This document shows, one piece after another, positions 15,694-23,094 of a stretch of DNA of 23,648 nucleotides. The notes under the pieces are model-generated. The model did no database searches, was not told the origin of the DNA, and worked only from the letters and a program-made list of their open reading frames with translations. The DNA is from Clostridiales bacterium. GTDB lineage: Bacteria > Bacillota > Clostridia > Oscillospirales > Acutalibacteraceae. Where the stretch lies: contig JAJQDK010000109.1 of the NCBI GenBank assembly GCA_021202245.1, forward strand, positions 1 to 23,648, written 5' to 3'. How positions within the stretch are numbered: position 1 is the stretch's first letter; the number at the start of each line of letters is the position of its first letter. The translations under genes and the position numbers were made by a program.

Positions 15694-17070
15694 ATGAACA
15701 GTACTACTAATAAAATGGGTATAAATCACGTAGGCAAAATGATGCTGACAATGGGTATACCGATGATTCTGTCAATGATATTACAGGCTGTGTACAATAT
15801 TGTTGACAGTGTGTTTGTTTCAAATATGAGTCAAAACGGGGAAGAAGCGTTAAATGCTCTTACGCTTGCGTTCCCGGTGCAGATGATGATAGTAGCAATA
15901 GGAATAGGAACAGGTGTAGGCGTAAACGCATTGCTTTCCAAAAATCTCGGTCAAGGCAATATTGAAAAGGTAAGCAGAGTTGCCGGCAACGGAGTATTTC
16001 TCGGAATTGTAATATATATAGTGTTTTTGCTTTTCGGAATTTTCGGAGCTGATTGGTATATTTCAACTCAAACAACAAACGCATTGATTAAGGAAATGGC
16101 GGTTGATTACCTTAAAATTTGTTGTATTGTATCTTTCGGCATAGTGTTTTTCTCAATATTTGAAAAGCTTTTGCAGTCAACAGGACGATCCTTATTTTCT
16201 ACAATTGCTCAGGTTGCAGGCGCCGTAACCAACATAGTGTTAGACCCTGTTATGATTTACGGTTTATTAGGATTTCCCGAATACGGAGTTAAGGGCGCTG
16301 CATATGCAACGGTAATAGGTCAAATTGTTTCCTTTGTTTTGGCATTGATTTTTCATTTTGCCGTAAACAAAGAAATTAAGAAGAGTGTTAAATACATCAA
16401 GCCTTCCGGTGAAATTATTAAAGAAATTTACGCAATCGGTTTGCCTGCAATTATTTCACAGGCGCTTATGTCATTTATGACCTATGCTCTTAATATAATC
16501 CTTGTCAGAATAGGAGAGTCGGTTGTTACCGCCTACGGCCTTTTCTATAAGGTTCAGCAATTTGTTTTGTTTGCAGCCTTTGGCTTACGTGACGCTATTA
16601 CACCTATAGTATCGTTTAATCACGGACTCGGCAGTAAGGAGCGAGTAAAATCAGGCATTAAATACGGATTAATTTATACGATTATTATAATGCTGGCAGG
16701 CACAATAGTACTTGAAATTTTTGCAGATTCATTTGCAGGAATGTTTGATATTTCCGGAGGCACTCAGGATTTGTTTATCGGCGCCTTAAGAGTAATTTCA
16801 ATCAGCTTCGTATTCGCCGGAATAAACATTGCTCTGCAGGGAGTTTTCCAGGCATTAAACGGAGGCACGGAATCTCTTGCAGTATCTGTTTACAGACAAT
16901 TCTTATTCGTTATTCCCGTTGCTTACGGATTTTCATTTTTGGTGATAAATTCAATCGAAAATATTTGGGTAGTTTGGACCACATTTATAATTGCAGAGGT
17001 ATTAACAGTGATAATTGCCGCTGTATTTATGAAGCGAATTTATAAAAAGAGAGTAAGCGTACTCAAATAA
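15694..17070 (+). CDS. MATE-family multidrug/cation antiporter
   Basis: The protein (458 aa) has about twelve membrane helices and belongs to the MATE family of Na+- or H+-coupled drug exporters. It opens with the usual MLTMGIPMILSMILQAVYNIVDSVFVS segment, then LTLAFPVQMMIVAIGIGTGVGVNALLSKNLGQGN, which is the MATE first-half pattern. The second half repeats the layout (IGLPAIISQALMSFM ... GLRDAITPIVSFNHGLG). GGAGG (15684-15688) precedes the ATG by five bases. It stands alone between two terminators. The substrate cannot be read from the sequence. Confidence 0.93.
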   Translation: MNSTTNKMGINHVGKMMLTMGIPMILSMILQAVYNIVDSVFVSNMSQNGEEALNALTLAFPVQMMIVAIGIGTGVGVNALLSKNLGQGNIEKVSRVAGNGVFLGIVIYIVFLLFGIFGADWYISTQTTNALIKEMAVDYLKICCIVSFGIVFFSIFEKLLQSTGRSLFSTIAQVAGAVTNIVLDPVMIYGLLGFPEYGVKGAAYATVIGQIVSFVLALIFHFAVNKEIKKSVKYIKPSGEIIKEIYAIGLPAIISQALMSFMTYALNIILVRIGESVVTAYGLFYKVQQFVLFAAFGLRDAITPIVSFNHGLGSKERVKSGIKYGLIYTIIIMLAGTIVLEIFADSFAGMFDISGGTQDLFIGALRVISISFVFAGINIALQGVFQALNGGTESLAVSVYRQFLFVIPVAYGFSFLVINSIENIWVVWTTFIIAEVLTVIIAAVFMKRIYKKRVSVLK

Positions 17071-17085
17071 AGCAGTCTTTTATAA

Positions 17086-17124
17086 ATGCCTGTCGGCTTT
17101 CCTTGCAGCCGGCGGGTATTTTTA
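17086..17124 (+). terminator. Intrinsic terminator after the MATE gene
   Basis: ATGCCTGTCGGCT (17086-17098) pairs with AGCCGGCGGGTAT (17107-17119), 13 pairs including three G-U, with an eight-base loop, then TTTTT. Confidence 0.85.
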
Positions 17125-17221
17125 TTCTGCACTACTGCACAAAAGCTTAAATATGAACCTCATTTAATATGGATATTCTCCCAAAAATGAATTTATCAGA
17201 AAATAAATCTCAAAATTACTA

Positions 17222-17250
17222 TTGACAATTATTGCAAATAATCGTATTAT
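17222..17250 (+). promoter_or_regulatory. Promoter of the main feo operon
   Basis: TTGACA (17222-17227), 17 bases, TATTAT (17245-17250). Transcription should start about 17257, exactly where the first GTTAG palindrome begins, so a bound repressor would block initiation. Confidence 0.83.
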
Positions 17251-17256
17251 AAATAT

Positions 17257-17274
17257 AGTTAGCACGAGCCAACT
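17257..17274 (+). promoter_or_regulatory. Operator-like palindrome 1, GTTAG-N6-CCAAC
   Basis: AGTTAGC-ACGA-GCCAACT is an inverted repeat with one mismatch, sitting on the expected start of transcription. It shares its architecture with the sites at 17292, 17985 and 22456. It is proposed as the site of a DtxR/IdeR-type metal repressor. The regulator family is inferred from its iron-uptake neighbours and general resemblance to the DtxR box. Confidence 0.65.
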
Positions 17275-17291
17275 CTTATTTTTGACAATAA

Positions 17292-17307
17292 GTTAGTATA
17301 AGCTAAC
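17292..17307 (+). promoter_or_regulatory. Operator-like palindrome 2, GTTAG-N6-CTAAC
   Basis: GTTAG (17292-17296), TATAAG, CTAAC (17303-17307): perfect five-base arms, starting 34 bases after the start of site 1. Two sites about three helical turns apart suggest cooperative repression of the feo promoter. Confidence 0.65.
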
Positions 17308-17495
17308 GATATTTCAGATATATTTTCAATTAAGGGCTTGTTGAGTTTTTAACGTGACAATCGACGGTATATTCCGTCGGTAACGAACAGCAAGTTTCTA
17401 TGCCTGTTAGTTGCAATATTTCTTTTTGTCTGTACTGAAGGGAATAACTTGCCTTTGATTATCAGTGATTAACCGATGATAAGGAAGGATGAATT
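17308..17495 (+). other. Long leader of the feo operon, partly structured
   Basis: If transcription starts near 17257, the leader is about 240 bases. It holds a perfect hairpin CGACGG (17362-17367) with CCGTCG (17374-17379), and a second, TTATCA (17459-17464) with TGATAA (17477-17482), whose right arm touches the AAGGAAGG ribosome site (17481-17488). I recognise no known riboswitch class in it and no coding frame of interest. Confidence 0.4.
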
Positions 17496-17708
17496 ATGAT
17501 GCCGTTGACATTTGCAAACGTAGGGGAAACAAATATGATTAAAAAAATAGGCGGCAGTCCCGATGTGAAAAAGCATCTTGAAAACCTTGGCTTTGTAGCT
17601 GGCGGTGATGTTACCGTTATTACAGAAACCGGCGGTAATGTTATAGTTAATGTAAAAGAATCAAGAGTAGCAATCAGTAAAGAAATGGCTATGAAGATTA
17701 TGATTTAA
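17496..17708 (+). CDS. feoA: FeoA-family protein (first copy)
   Basis: A 70-residue SH3-like FeoA protein with HLENLGFVAGGDVTVI (the LxxLGFxxGxxV core), then GGNVIVNVKESRVAISKEMAMKIMI. It is the short form typical of paired feoA genes in Clostridia. GGAAGG ends seven bases before the ATG. It lies 22 bases before a second feoA. The family assists FeoB in Fe(II) uptake. Confidence 0.9.
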   Translation: MMPLTFANVGETNMIKKIGGSPDVKKHLENLGFVAGGDVTVITETGGNVIVNVKESRVAISKEMAMKIMI

Positions 17709-17730
17709 ATATTTTAAGGAGGCAAAACAC

Positions 17731-17952
17731 ATGCAAACACTGAGGCAGGTTAAGGTGGGGGACACCGTTAAGGTTGTAAAGCTCCACGGAGAAGGCGCTG
17801 TAAAGCGCAGAATTATGGATATGGGAATAACCAAGGGCGTAGACGTACATATAAGAAAGGTTGCGCCGCTCGGAGATCCCATTGAAGTCACTGTCAGAGG
17901 ATATGAGCTTTCGCTCAGAAAAGCTGACGCAGAAATGATTGAAGTAGAATAG
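17731..17952 (+). CDS. feoA: FeoA-family protein (second copy)
   Basis: A 73-residue FeoA protein, more typical than the first: VKVGDTVKVVKLHGEGAVKRRIMDMGITKGVDVHIRKVAPLGDPIEVTVRGYELSLRKADAEMIEV. The RRxMDMGIxxG and APLGDPIEVxVRGYxLSLR signatures are textbook FeoA. AAGGAGG (17716-17722) precedes the ATG. It probably acts at the cytoplasmic face of FeoB. The two unlike copies may form a heteromer, which is inference. Confidence 0.95.
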   Translation: MQTLRQVKVGDTVKVVKLHGEGAVKRRIMDMGITKGVDVHIRKVAPLGDPIEVTVRGYELSLRKADAEMIEVE

Positions 17953-17984
17953 GGGCGTTTAAGCCCCATATTTTAGGCTCTATA

Positions 17985-18000
17985 GTTAGCTTAGACTAAT
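17985..18000 (+). promoter_or_regulatory. Operator-like palindrome 3 before feoB
   Basis: GTTAG (17985-17989), CTTAGA, CTAAT (17996-18000). It lies in the 75-base gap between feoA and feoB, overlapping a weak possible -10 box TATAGT (17981-17986; poor -35 TTTAAG 17 bases earlier). A small GGGGC/GCCCC hairpin (17952-17967) precedes it. It suggests feoB has a second, separately controlled transcript. Confidence 0.6.
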
Positions 18001-18027
18001 CATAAGAATAAAGAGAGGATGCTTACA

Positions 18028-20544
18028 ATGAAAATTAAAATCGCTCTTGCGGGCAACCCGAACTGCGGTAAAACAACCCTGTTTAATGCACTGACGGGTT
18101 CCAACCAGTTTGTCGGCAACTGGCCCGGCGTAACTGTCGAAAAAAAGGAGGGTAAATTAAAAAAGCATAATGATGTTATCATTATGGATTTACCCGGTAT
18201 TTATTCACTTTCACCTTATACTCTTGAAGAGGTTGTTGCCCGTAATTACCTTATCGGCGAACGTCCGGATGCAATTCTCAATATTGTTGACGGTACAAAC
18301 CTTGAAAGAAACCTTTATCTTACAACTCAGCTTACAGAGCTTGGAATTCCCGTTGTTGTTGCAATCAATATGATGGATGTCATAGCAAAAAACGGCGATA
18401 AAATCAACATTCAGGAGCTTGAAAGACAGCTTGGCTGCAAGGTTGTGGAAATTTCCGCTCTCAAGGGCTCAGGTGTTATGGATGCAGCGGAGGAAGCTGT
18501 CAAGGCCGCCAAATCTACAAAAACAATTCCTATGCACAGCTTTAACGGAGTTGTGGAACACGCCTTGGCTCATATTGAGGAAGCTGCAGTTCATAATTTG
18601 CCCGAAGAACAGCAGCGTTGGTATGCAATAAAAATATTTGAGCGTGACGACAAGGTTCTTGAACAGCTTAACATCGAAAAAGATGTTCTTAATCATATTG
18701 AAAAGGACATTCAGGCTGCGGAAAAAGAGCTTGACGACGATTCAGAGAGTATTATTACAAATGAAAGATACATTTACATCGCTTCAATAATTAAAGGCTG
18801 TTATAAAAAGAAAAGCAAAGATAAGCTGTCTACTTCCGACAAAATAGACAAGGTTGTTACCAACCGCTGGTTTGCGCTGCCGATTTTTGCTGTTGTAATG
18901 TTTGTGGTTTATTATATCTCAGTAACTACGGTCGGTACAGTATTTACCGACTGGGCTAACGACGGACTTTTCGGCGACGGATGGCATTTGTTTTCAATAG
19001 GTTCAAAAGCCTATGAAGAAGCTTCCGAGGAATTCACTGATACGTCGAACATTTTAACTGCTTACATAGATGCCTACGGCGATGATGAGCTTGCTGCAAT
19101 GCTGGACACAGAATCTGAGGATTTTGACGCAGCTGCCGCAACAGAGGCTCTCACTGAATTTGTCGCAGGAATAGACTCCGGCGCAGAAGCTACAATTACT
19201 CCTGAAGATGAAGAAACACTTGAAGCCGAAGATATAACATATGTTTATACTTCAACAGAAAGCAATGATTATGTTGCTGTTGATTTGCCGGAAACAGTTG
19301 AAATTTACGCAAGCTACAGCGGAGAAGAGCCTGATCCTGCTAATTACGGAGTGTGGGTACCCGGTATACCTGTTTTGATAGAAAACGGTCTTAATGCCGT
19401 TAATTGCGCCGATTGGCTGCAGGGACTGATTCTTGACGGTATTGTAGCCGGTGTTGGTGCGGTTCTCGGATTTGTTCCTCAAATGCTTGTACTGTTTATA
19501 TTCCTTGCATTCCTCGAATCCTGCGGATATATGGCTCGTGTTGCTTTTGTAATGGACAGAATTTTCCGCAAATTCGGCCTTTCGGGAAAATCATTTATTC
19601 CTATGCTTATCGGTTCGGGTTGCGGAGTACCAGGAATTATGGCGTCACGTACTATAGAAAACGAACGTGACCGCCGGATGACAATAATGACCACCACCTT
19701 TATTCCCTGCGGCGCTAAAATGCCGTTTATTGCAATGGTTGCCGGCGCATTGTTCGGCGGTGCCTGGTGGATTGCGCCGAGCGCTTACTTTATGGGTGTG
19801 GCTGCAATAATTATATCAGGTATTATGCTTAAGAAAACAAAAATATTTGAGGGTGATCCCGCACCTTTCGTAATGGAGCTTCCCGCTTATCATCTCCCGA
19901 CTGTCGGAAACGTACTCCGTTCAATGTGGGAGCGCGGCTGGTCATTTATAAAGAAAGCCGGCACAATCATTCTTCTTTCAACAATCCTTGTATGGTTCAC
20001 TACCTACTTTGGCTTTGTTGACGGCTCATTCCAAATGCTTATGGAGGATCAAATTGACAGCAGTATTCTTGCTGTTATCGGTAATGCTATCGCATGGATA
20101 TTTGCACCGCTCGGTTGGGGTAACTGGCAGGCTGCCGTTGCTACAATTACAGGTCTTGTTGCTAAGGAAAACATCGTTGGTACTATGGGTATCCTCTACG
20201 GCGGCACTGGTACGGTATACGCTAATCTTGCTACAGCGTTCACTACGCTCAGCGGATATTCATTCCTTGCTTTCAATCTTCTTTGCGCACCTTGCTTTGC
20301 AGCTATGGGCGCAATCAAAAGAGAAATGAACTCCGGTAAATGGACATTTTTCGCTATTGGCTACCAATGTGTATTTGCCTATGCCGTTTCTCTTATGATT
20401 TACCAATTCGGCTCAATATTTACCGGCAATATAAATGTTATCGGATTGATTTTTGCAGTTGCCGTGCTTGCGTTAATTATTTATATGCTTGCACGTCCTT
20501 ACAAAGAGTCGAACAGACTTAAGAAAAGCGTAAGAGTAAAATGA
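18028..20544 (+). CDS. feoB: Ferrous iron transport protein B
   Basis: This 838-residue GTPase-permease is the main Fe(II) importer of the operon. The G domain shows GNPNCGKTT (G1), GNWPGVTVEKKEG (G2), DLPGIYS (G3), NMMD (G4) and SALKGSG (G5), followed by the helical spacer region and the membrane core with Gate motifs (ESCGYMARVAFVMDRIF, IGSGCGVPGIMASRTIE, FIPCGAKMPFI, VAKENIVGTMGILYG). After the first membrane helix there is an insert of ~115 acidic residues (~325-438), rich in Asp, Glu and Thr, before VPGIPVLIENGLN. It must face outward. ATG 18028 is used, not 18019, because the ribosome site GAGAGG directly abuts 18019. It is preceded by two feoA genes and its own operator-like site and followed by the FeoB-associated Cys-rich peptide. 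Confidence 0.96.
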   Translation: MKIKIALAGNPNCGKTTLFNALTGSNQFVGNWPGVTVEKKEGKLKKHNDVIIMDLPGIYSLSPYTLEEVVARNYLIGERPDAILNIVDGTNLERNLYLTTQLTELGIPVVVAINMMDVIAKNGDKINIQELERQLGCKVVEISALKGSGVMDAAEEAVKAAKSTKTIPMHSFNGVVEHALAHIEEAAVHNLPEEQQRWYAIKIFERDDKVLEQLNIEKDVLNHIEKDIQAAEKELDDDSESIITNERYIYIASIIKGCYKKKSKDKLSTSDKIDKVVTNRWFALPIFAVVMFVVYYISVTTVGTVFTDWANDGLFGDGWHLFSIGSKAYEEASEEFTDTSNILTAYIDAYGDDELAAMLDTESEDFDAAAATEALTEFVAGIDSGAEATITPEDEETLEAEDITYVYTSTESNDYVAVDLPETVEIYASYSGEEPDPANYGVWVPGIPVLIENGLNAVNCADWLQGLILDGIVAGVGAVLGFVPQMLVLFIFLAFLESCGYMARVAFVMDRIFRKFGLSGKSFIPMLIGSGCGVPGIMASRTIENERDRRMTIMTTTFIPCGAKMPFIAMVAGALFGGAWWIAPSAYFMGVAAIIISGIMLKKTKIFEGDPAPFVMELPAYHLPTVGNVLRSMWERGWSFIKKAGTIILLSTILVWFTTYFGFVDGSFQMLMEDQIDSSILAVIGNAIAWIFAPLGWGNWQAAVATITGLVAKENIVGTMGILYGGTGTVYANLATAFTTLSGYSFLAFNLLCAPCFAAMGAIKREMNSGKWTFFAIGYQCVFAYAVSLMIYQFGSIFTGNINVIGLIFAVAVLALIIYMLARPYKESNRLKKSVRVK

Positions 20545-20575
20545 TTTTTATTTACGGCAAAACGGAGGTAATTTT

Positions 20576-20749
20576 ATGCTTGCATTTTTGTCAGCAAATA
20601 TAGGAACGATCATAGTTTCACTCGTTATAATTGCAATAGTTGCGGCAATAGTAATTTGTCTTGCAAAAAACAAGAAAAAAGGCAAATCCTCCTGTGGTTG
20701 CGGATGTGCAAATTGTGCTATGCGCGGTACCTGTCATAATATAAAATAA
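20576..20749 (+). CDS. FeoB-associated Cys-rich membrane protein
   Basis: This 57-residue gene is short but clear. One hydrophobic helix (about residues 10-30, TIIVSLVIIAIVAAIVICLA) is followed by KNKKKGKSS and a Cys cluster, CGCGCANCAMRGTC. This is the layout of the FeoB-associated Cys-rich membrane protein family found after feoB in many Firmicutes. The Cys-rich tail should lie in the cytoplasm by the positive-inside rule and may receive or hold iron leaving FeoB, which is inference. GGAGG (20564-20568) lies seven bases before the ATG, and the gene starts 31 bases after feoB. Confidence 0.92.
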   Translation: MLAFLSANIGTIIVSLVIIAIVAAIVICLAKNKKKGKSSCGCGCANCAMRGTCHNIK

Positions 20750-20756
20750 TTAAATT

Positions 20757-20791
20757 CGGGAGATTCAGGCTTGTCCTGTATCTCCCGTTTT
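20757..20791 (+). terminator. Intrinsic terminator of the feo operon
   Basis: CGGGAGAT (20757-20764) pairs perfectly with ATCTCCCG (20780-20787), with an inner CAGG/CCTG pair of strands, followed by TTTT. Confidence 0.88.
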
Positions 20792-20857
20792 GATAAGTGA
20801 AAGCTGATTAAATATGCGCGGTATTTTTGGTTTCGGCAGCTGCATTATTGATTGCTG

Positions 20858-20898
20858 TTATCAAACGCTTAATGAAAATATTATTATCTAAAGATAAT
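20858..20898 (+). promoter_or_regulatory. Possible promoter and palindrome before the AraC gene
   Basis: A weak promoter, TTATCA (20858-20863), 18 bases, TATTAT (20882-20887), is overlapped by the perfect palindrome ATTATC-TAAA-GATAAT (20883-20898). The palindrome differs from the GTTAG sites and could be an operator of this gene. AT-richness makes chance palindromes likely. Confidence 0.38.
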
Positions 20899-20956
20899 GA
20901 TAAATTTTTAAAATCCGATATGGATGAGTAATATTTTAATTTACGGAGGAAATTCT

Positions 20957-21970
20957 GTGGTTGCTGCTATAAAGGGAAATAGACTGTACGGAGATAATGT
21001 AGAGCTGATTAATCGTGACAGCGAATGTGCTGTATACAAAATAGCTGACGAAACAGGCGACGGCATCATAACGAGCTATCCGGTTTTTAACGGTATTAAC
21101 CTTGTTTATTACGATATGCATATGCAGTCATTCGGCATCAGCAGCTTTCAAGGCGATAATATTTTGCAAATCAATCATTGCCAAGAGGGCAGAATTGAAT
21201 ATGAATTTAATAACGGTGAATATTTGTATCTTGCAAAGGGCGATTTATCTGTTCAGAAAAAGTGCAGTGGCTGTAAATATTCCTACTTTCCGCTGAGTCA
21301 TTATCATGGTATATCGGTTATGATTGACCTTGAAAAAAGTCCTAAATGTCTGTCCTGTATACTTGATGATGTTATGGTTAGCCCCGAAAAGCTTTGCAAA
21401 AAATTCTGCGGCAATAAGTTTTATACGGTTATGAGGGAAAATGAAAGCATTGAACACATTTTTTCTGAGTTGTATTCTGTTCCGGAAAACATTAAAAAAG
21501 GCTATCAAAAGGTAAAGGTGCTTGAGCTAATGCTGTTTTTAAGGGGGACAGAGGTTGATAACTCAAATGATAAGCACATCTATTTTACAAAAGCTCAGGT
21601 TACAGCTGCCAAGCAGGCTAAAAAATATTTAATTAAACATTTAGATGAACGTATCACTGTTGCAGACCTTGCAAATATAGTTGAAGTTTCTCAAACTACA
21701 TTGAAAATGTGCTTTAAGGGTGTGTACGGCGAGTCGATATACGCTTATATGAAAAATTACAAAATGCAAAAAGCAGCCGCCTTATTAAAGACAACAGATG
21801 AAAGCGTCTTAGATATCGCAAGCGCCGTAGGGTATAATAACGGCAGCAAGTTTGCTTCGGCATCTAAATCTGTAATGAAAGCTACTCCGAATGAATACAG
21901 AAAATCCGCCGTCCAAACGGAGCATTATTTGTCTAAACAGAGCAGACATAACTATTATTCCGCTGTATAA
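20957..21970 (+). CDS. AraC-family transcriptional regulator
   Basis: The protein has 337 residues. The last ~100 hold the two helix-turn-helix units of the AraC/XylS family: ITVADLANIVEVSQTTLKMCFKGVYGESIYAYMKNYKMQKAAALL, then SVLDIASAVGYNNGSKFASASKSVMKATPNEYRK. The N-terminal ~230 residues (LQINHCQEGRIEYEF, YLAKGDLSVQKK) look like a cupin-type sensing domain. GTG 20957 was chosen because GGAGG (20945-20949) lies exactly seven bases before it; the upstream in-frame ATG 20924 has no ribosome site. Its position next to feo and the DUF3793-flavodoxin genes suggests control of iron or redox genes, as for some siderophore-type AraC regulators. The effector is unknown. Confidence 0.92.
   Translation: MVAAIKGNRLYGDNVELINRDSECAVYKIADETGDGIITSYPVFNGINLVYYDMHMQSFGISSFQGDNILQINHCQEGRIEYEFNNGEYLYLAKGDLSVQKKCSGCKYSYFPLSHYHGISVMIDLEKSPKCLSCILDDVMVSPEKLCKKFCGNKFYTVMRENESIEHIFSELYSVPENIKKGYQKVKVLELMLFLRGTEVDNSNDKHIYFTKAQVTAAKQAKKYLIKHLDERITVADLANIVEVSQTTLKMCFKGVYGESIYAYMKNYKMQKAAALLKTTDESVLDIASAVGYNNGSKFASASKSVMKATPNEYRKSAVQTEHYLSKQSRHNYYSAV
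21911..21944 (+). repeat. Tandem 20-base direct repeat, copies 1 and 2
   Basis: GTCCAAACGGAGCA (21911-21924) and GTCTAAACAGAGCA (21931-21944) match at 12 of 14 positions with a 20-base period. They lie in the 3' end of the AraC gene. Because 20 is not a multiple of three, the two copies are read in different phases, so the likeness is at DNA level. AraC proteins commonly bind direct repeats about two helical turns apart. Confidence 0.5.
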
Positions 21971-21977
21971 TATAATT

Positions 21978-22010
21978 GTCAAATAAAGTTAGCCTTTAAT
22001 TTTATTTGAC
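21978..22010 (+). terminator. 14-pair hairpin after the AraC gene
   Basis: GTCAAATAAAGTTA (21978-21991) pairs with TAATTTTATTTGAC (21997-22010), one G-U, with a five-base loop. It lies seven bases after the AraC stop. There is no immediate T-run (GGTGGTTTGATTTTA follows), so it may protect the 3' end or pause polymerase rather than act as a classic terminator. Confidence 0.5.
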
Positions 22011-22056
22011 GGTGGTTTGATTTTATGTCATTGTAACAGTCCACAATCTTCTTTTT

Positions 22057-22192
22057 GAAAAATACAGCTGTAACGGTGATTAACTGTATTTTTCACGAAG
22101 AAGCACTGCTGTCTTTGCAATGCCGAGCAATAAACGCAGTGCTTCTTCTCCTTTCGCAGGGGGCAACAGTTAATGTTGTCCCTTTATTCTTT
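22057..22192 (+). ncRNA. Candidate structured small RNA with terminator
   Basis: Three consecutive hairpins lie in gene-free DNA. GAAAAATACAG (22057-22067) pairs with CTGTATTTTTC (22084-22094), 11 perfect pairs. GAAGAAGCACTGC (22097-22109) pairs with GCAGTGCTTCTTC (22136-22148), 13 perfect pairs with a 26-base inner loop that contains a smaller TTGC/GCAA stem. GGGGCAACA (22160-22168) pairs with TGTTGTCCC (22174-22182) followed by TTTATTCTTTT, a good intrinsic terminator. No frame of interest runs through it and no known RNA family was recognised. No clear promoter was found, so it could also be the 3' trailer of the AraC transcript. Confidence 0.5.
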
Positions 22193-22455
22193 TGAATATA
22201 AGGTCAGTTTGCAGAAAATAACTTAAAGCTAACTGTAAAATTCCGTTTCAAGTATATATTTAATTAAAAAACAAAAAATAATTCATAGCCGATTTCTCCT
22301 GCGATGAAGTAGCATCACTGGGGAAAATTTAAAATCCTCAAATTGAATGTCTAAACGGAGCATAAATTGACCTTTGGGAGCCGAAAGTTATTTTACAAAG
22401 TGATATACTGATATTGTTGAAAGGAAAGCAGATATTGCTGATTCCAAACAACACG
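22193..22455. other. Gene-free AT-rich interval
   Basis: No credible coding frame was seen. It contains the second pair of 20-base repeats (22349-22382) and a half operator GCTAAC near 22229. TTTACA (22392-22397) and TATACT (22404-22409) are present but too close together to form one promoter. The promoter of the DUF3793 operon must lie here or just after but could not be fixed. Confidence 0.5.
22349..22382 (+). repeat. 20-base direct repeat upstream of the DUF3793 operon
   Basis: GTCTAAACGGAGCA (22349-22362) is nearly identical to the two copies in the AraC gene end. Exactly 20 bases later, GACCTTTGGGAGCC (22369-22382) keeps the outer G-x-C and GGAGC. It is a candidate AraC-regulator site for the downstream genes. 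The second half is weak. Confidence 0.4.
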
Positions 22456-22471
22456 GTTAGTTTACGCTAAT
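22456..22471 (+). promoter_or_regulatory. Operator-like palindrome 4 before the DUF3793 gene
   Basis: GTTAG (22456-22460), TTTACG, CTAAT (22467-22471), 46 bases before the start codon. It has the same arm sequence and six-base spacer as the feo sites and ties the flavodoxin operon to the feo genes. Confidence 0.62.
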
Positions 22472-22517
22472 CGCATATGAATTCATCAGAGGATAATTAC
22501 CGATAAGGGGAATTTTA

Positions 22518-23069
22518 ATGTCTGAAGAGCTAATTGTAAAACATTGTTCACCCACACTTGCGGGCTTAAAGACGGGAAATCTGTTCAGTTGCTCCTACAC
22601 ATCAAGGGCACAGATGTGTATAGAAATTGAAAAGCTCAACCGTATTTTTGTCCCAAAAGGAGTAAAGGTGTTATCACTTAAGTTCAGTGAGAAAAGAGCT
22701 TTAATATATGTCTTCCGTCCATCAAAGCTTGCGCTGGACTTATCTGATGAATACACTTGCCTGCTGCTGAGAAGTCAGGGCTATAAAAGCACTGATATCG
22801 GCAGCTGTGTGGAAGAACTCAAAAGAAGGGTTAATGACTGTTTGGAGTTTCCGCACGAAATCGGATTGTTTCTCGGTTATCCGCCGGAAGATGTCTACGG
22901 CTTTATTCTTCATAAAGGAAATTGCTGTAAATTTTCAGGGTGCTGGAAGGTTTACGGTAATGAAGAAAAAGCAATTAAAGAATTTGCAAAGTACAAAAAA
23001 TGCACCGACGTCTATTGCACCAAATGGGCGCAGGGAACGTCAATTCAAAAGCTTACTGTTGCAGTTTAA
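22518..23069 (+). CDS. DUF3793 family protein
   Basis: The protein has 183 residues, including about ten Cys and several His. It matches the DUF3793 family by the N-terminal HCSPTLAGLKTGNLFS, the central LRSQGYKSTDIGSCVEELKRR, and the HEIGLFLGYPPEDVYGFI and GNCCKFSGCWKVYGN blocks. There is no signal peptide or membrane helix, so it should be cytoplasmic. The family often lies next to flavodoxin genes in Clostridia; its biochemical role is not known to me. The conserved Cys and the iron-type operator suggest a part in iron or haem handling or redox stress. AAGGGG precedes the ATG by seven bases. It is probably co-transcribed with the flavodoxin 25 bases downstream. Confidence 0.87.
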   Translation: MSEELIVKHCSPTLAGLKTGNLFSCSYTSRAQMCIEIEKLNRIFVPKGVKVLSLKFSEKRALIYVFRPSKLALDLSDEYTCLLLRSQGYKSTDIGSCVEELKRRVNDCLEFPHEIGLFLGYPPEDVYGFILHKGNCCKFSGCWKVYGNEEKAIKEFAKYKKCTDVYCTKWAQGTSIQKLTVAV

Positions 23070-23094
23070 TTTGATAATGAAAGAGGGTGATATA

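Noticed and set aside
17282..17311. Second feo promoter starting at TTGACA 17282
   Set aside because: No acceptable -10 hexamer occurs at 16-18 bases. The perfect-spacing promoter at 17222 is preferred.
20924..20956. ATG start of the AraC gene at 20924
   Set aside because: The stretch contains the perfect ribosome site for GTG 20957 and itself lacks one upstream.
21988..21997. Fifth GTTAG operator after the AraC gene
   Set aside because: Only the left arm is present; the right arm position reads ATTTT. It is explained by the hairpin 21978-22010.
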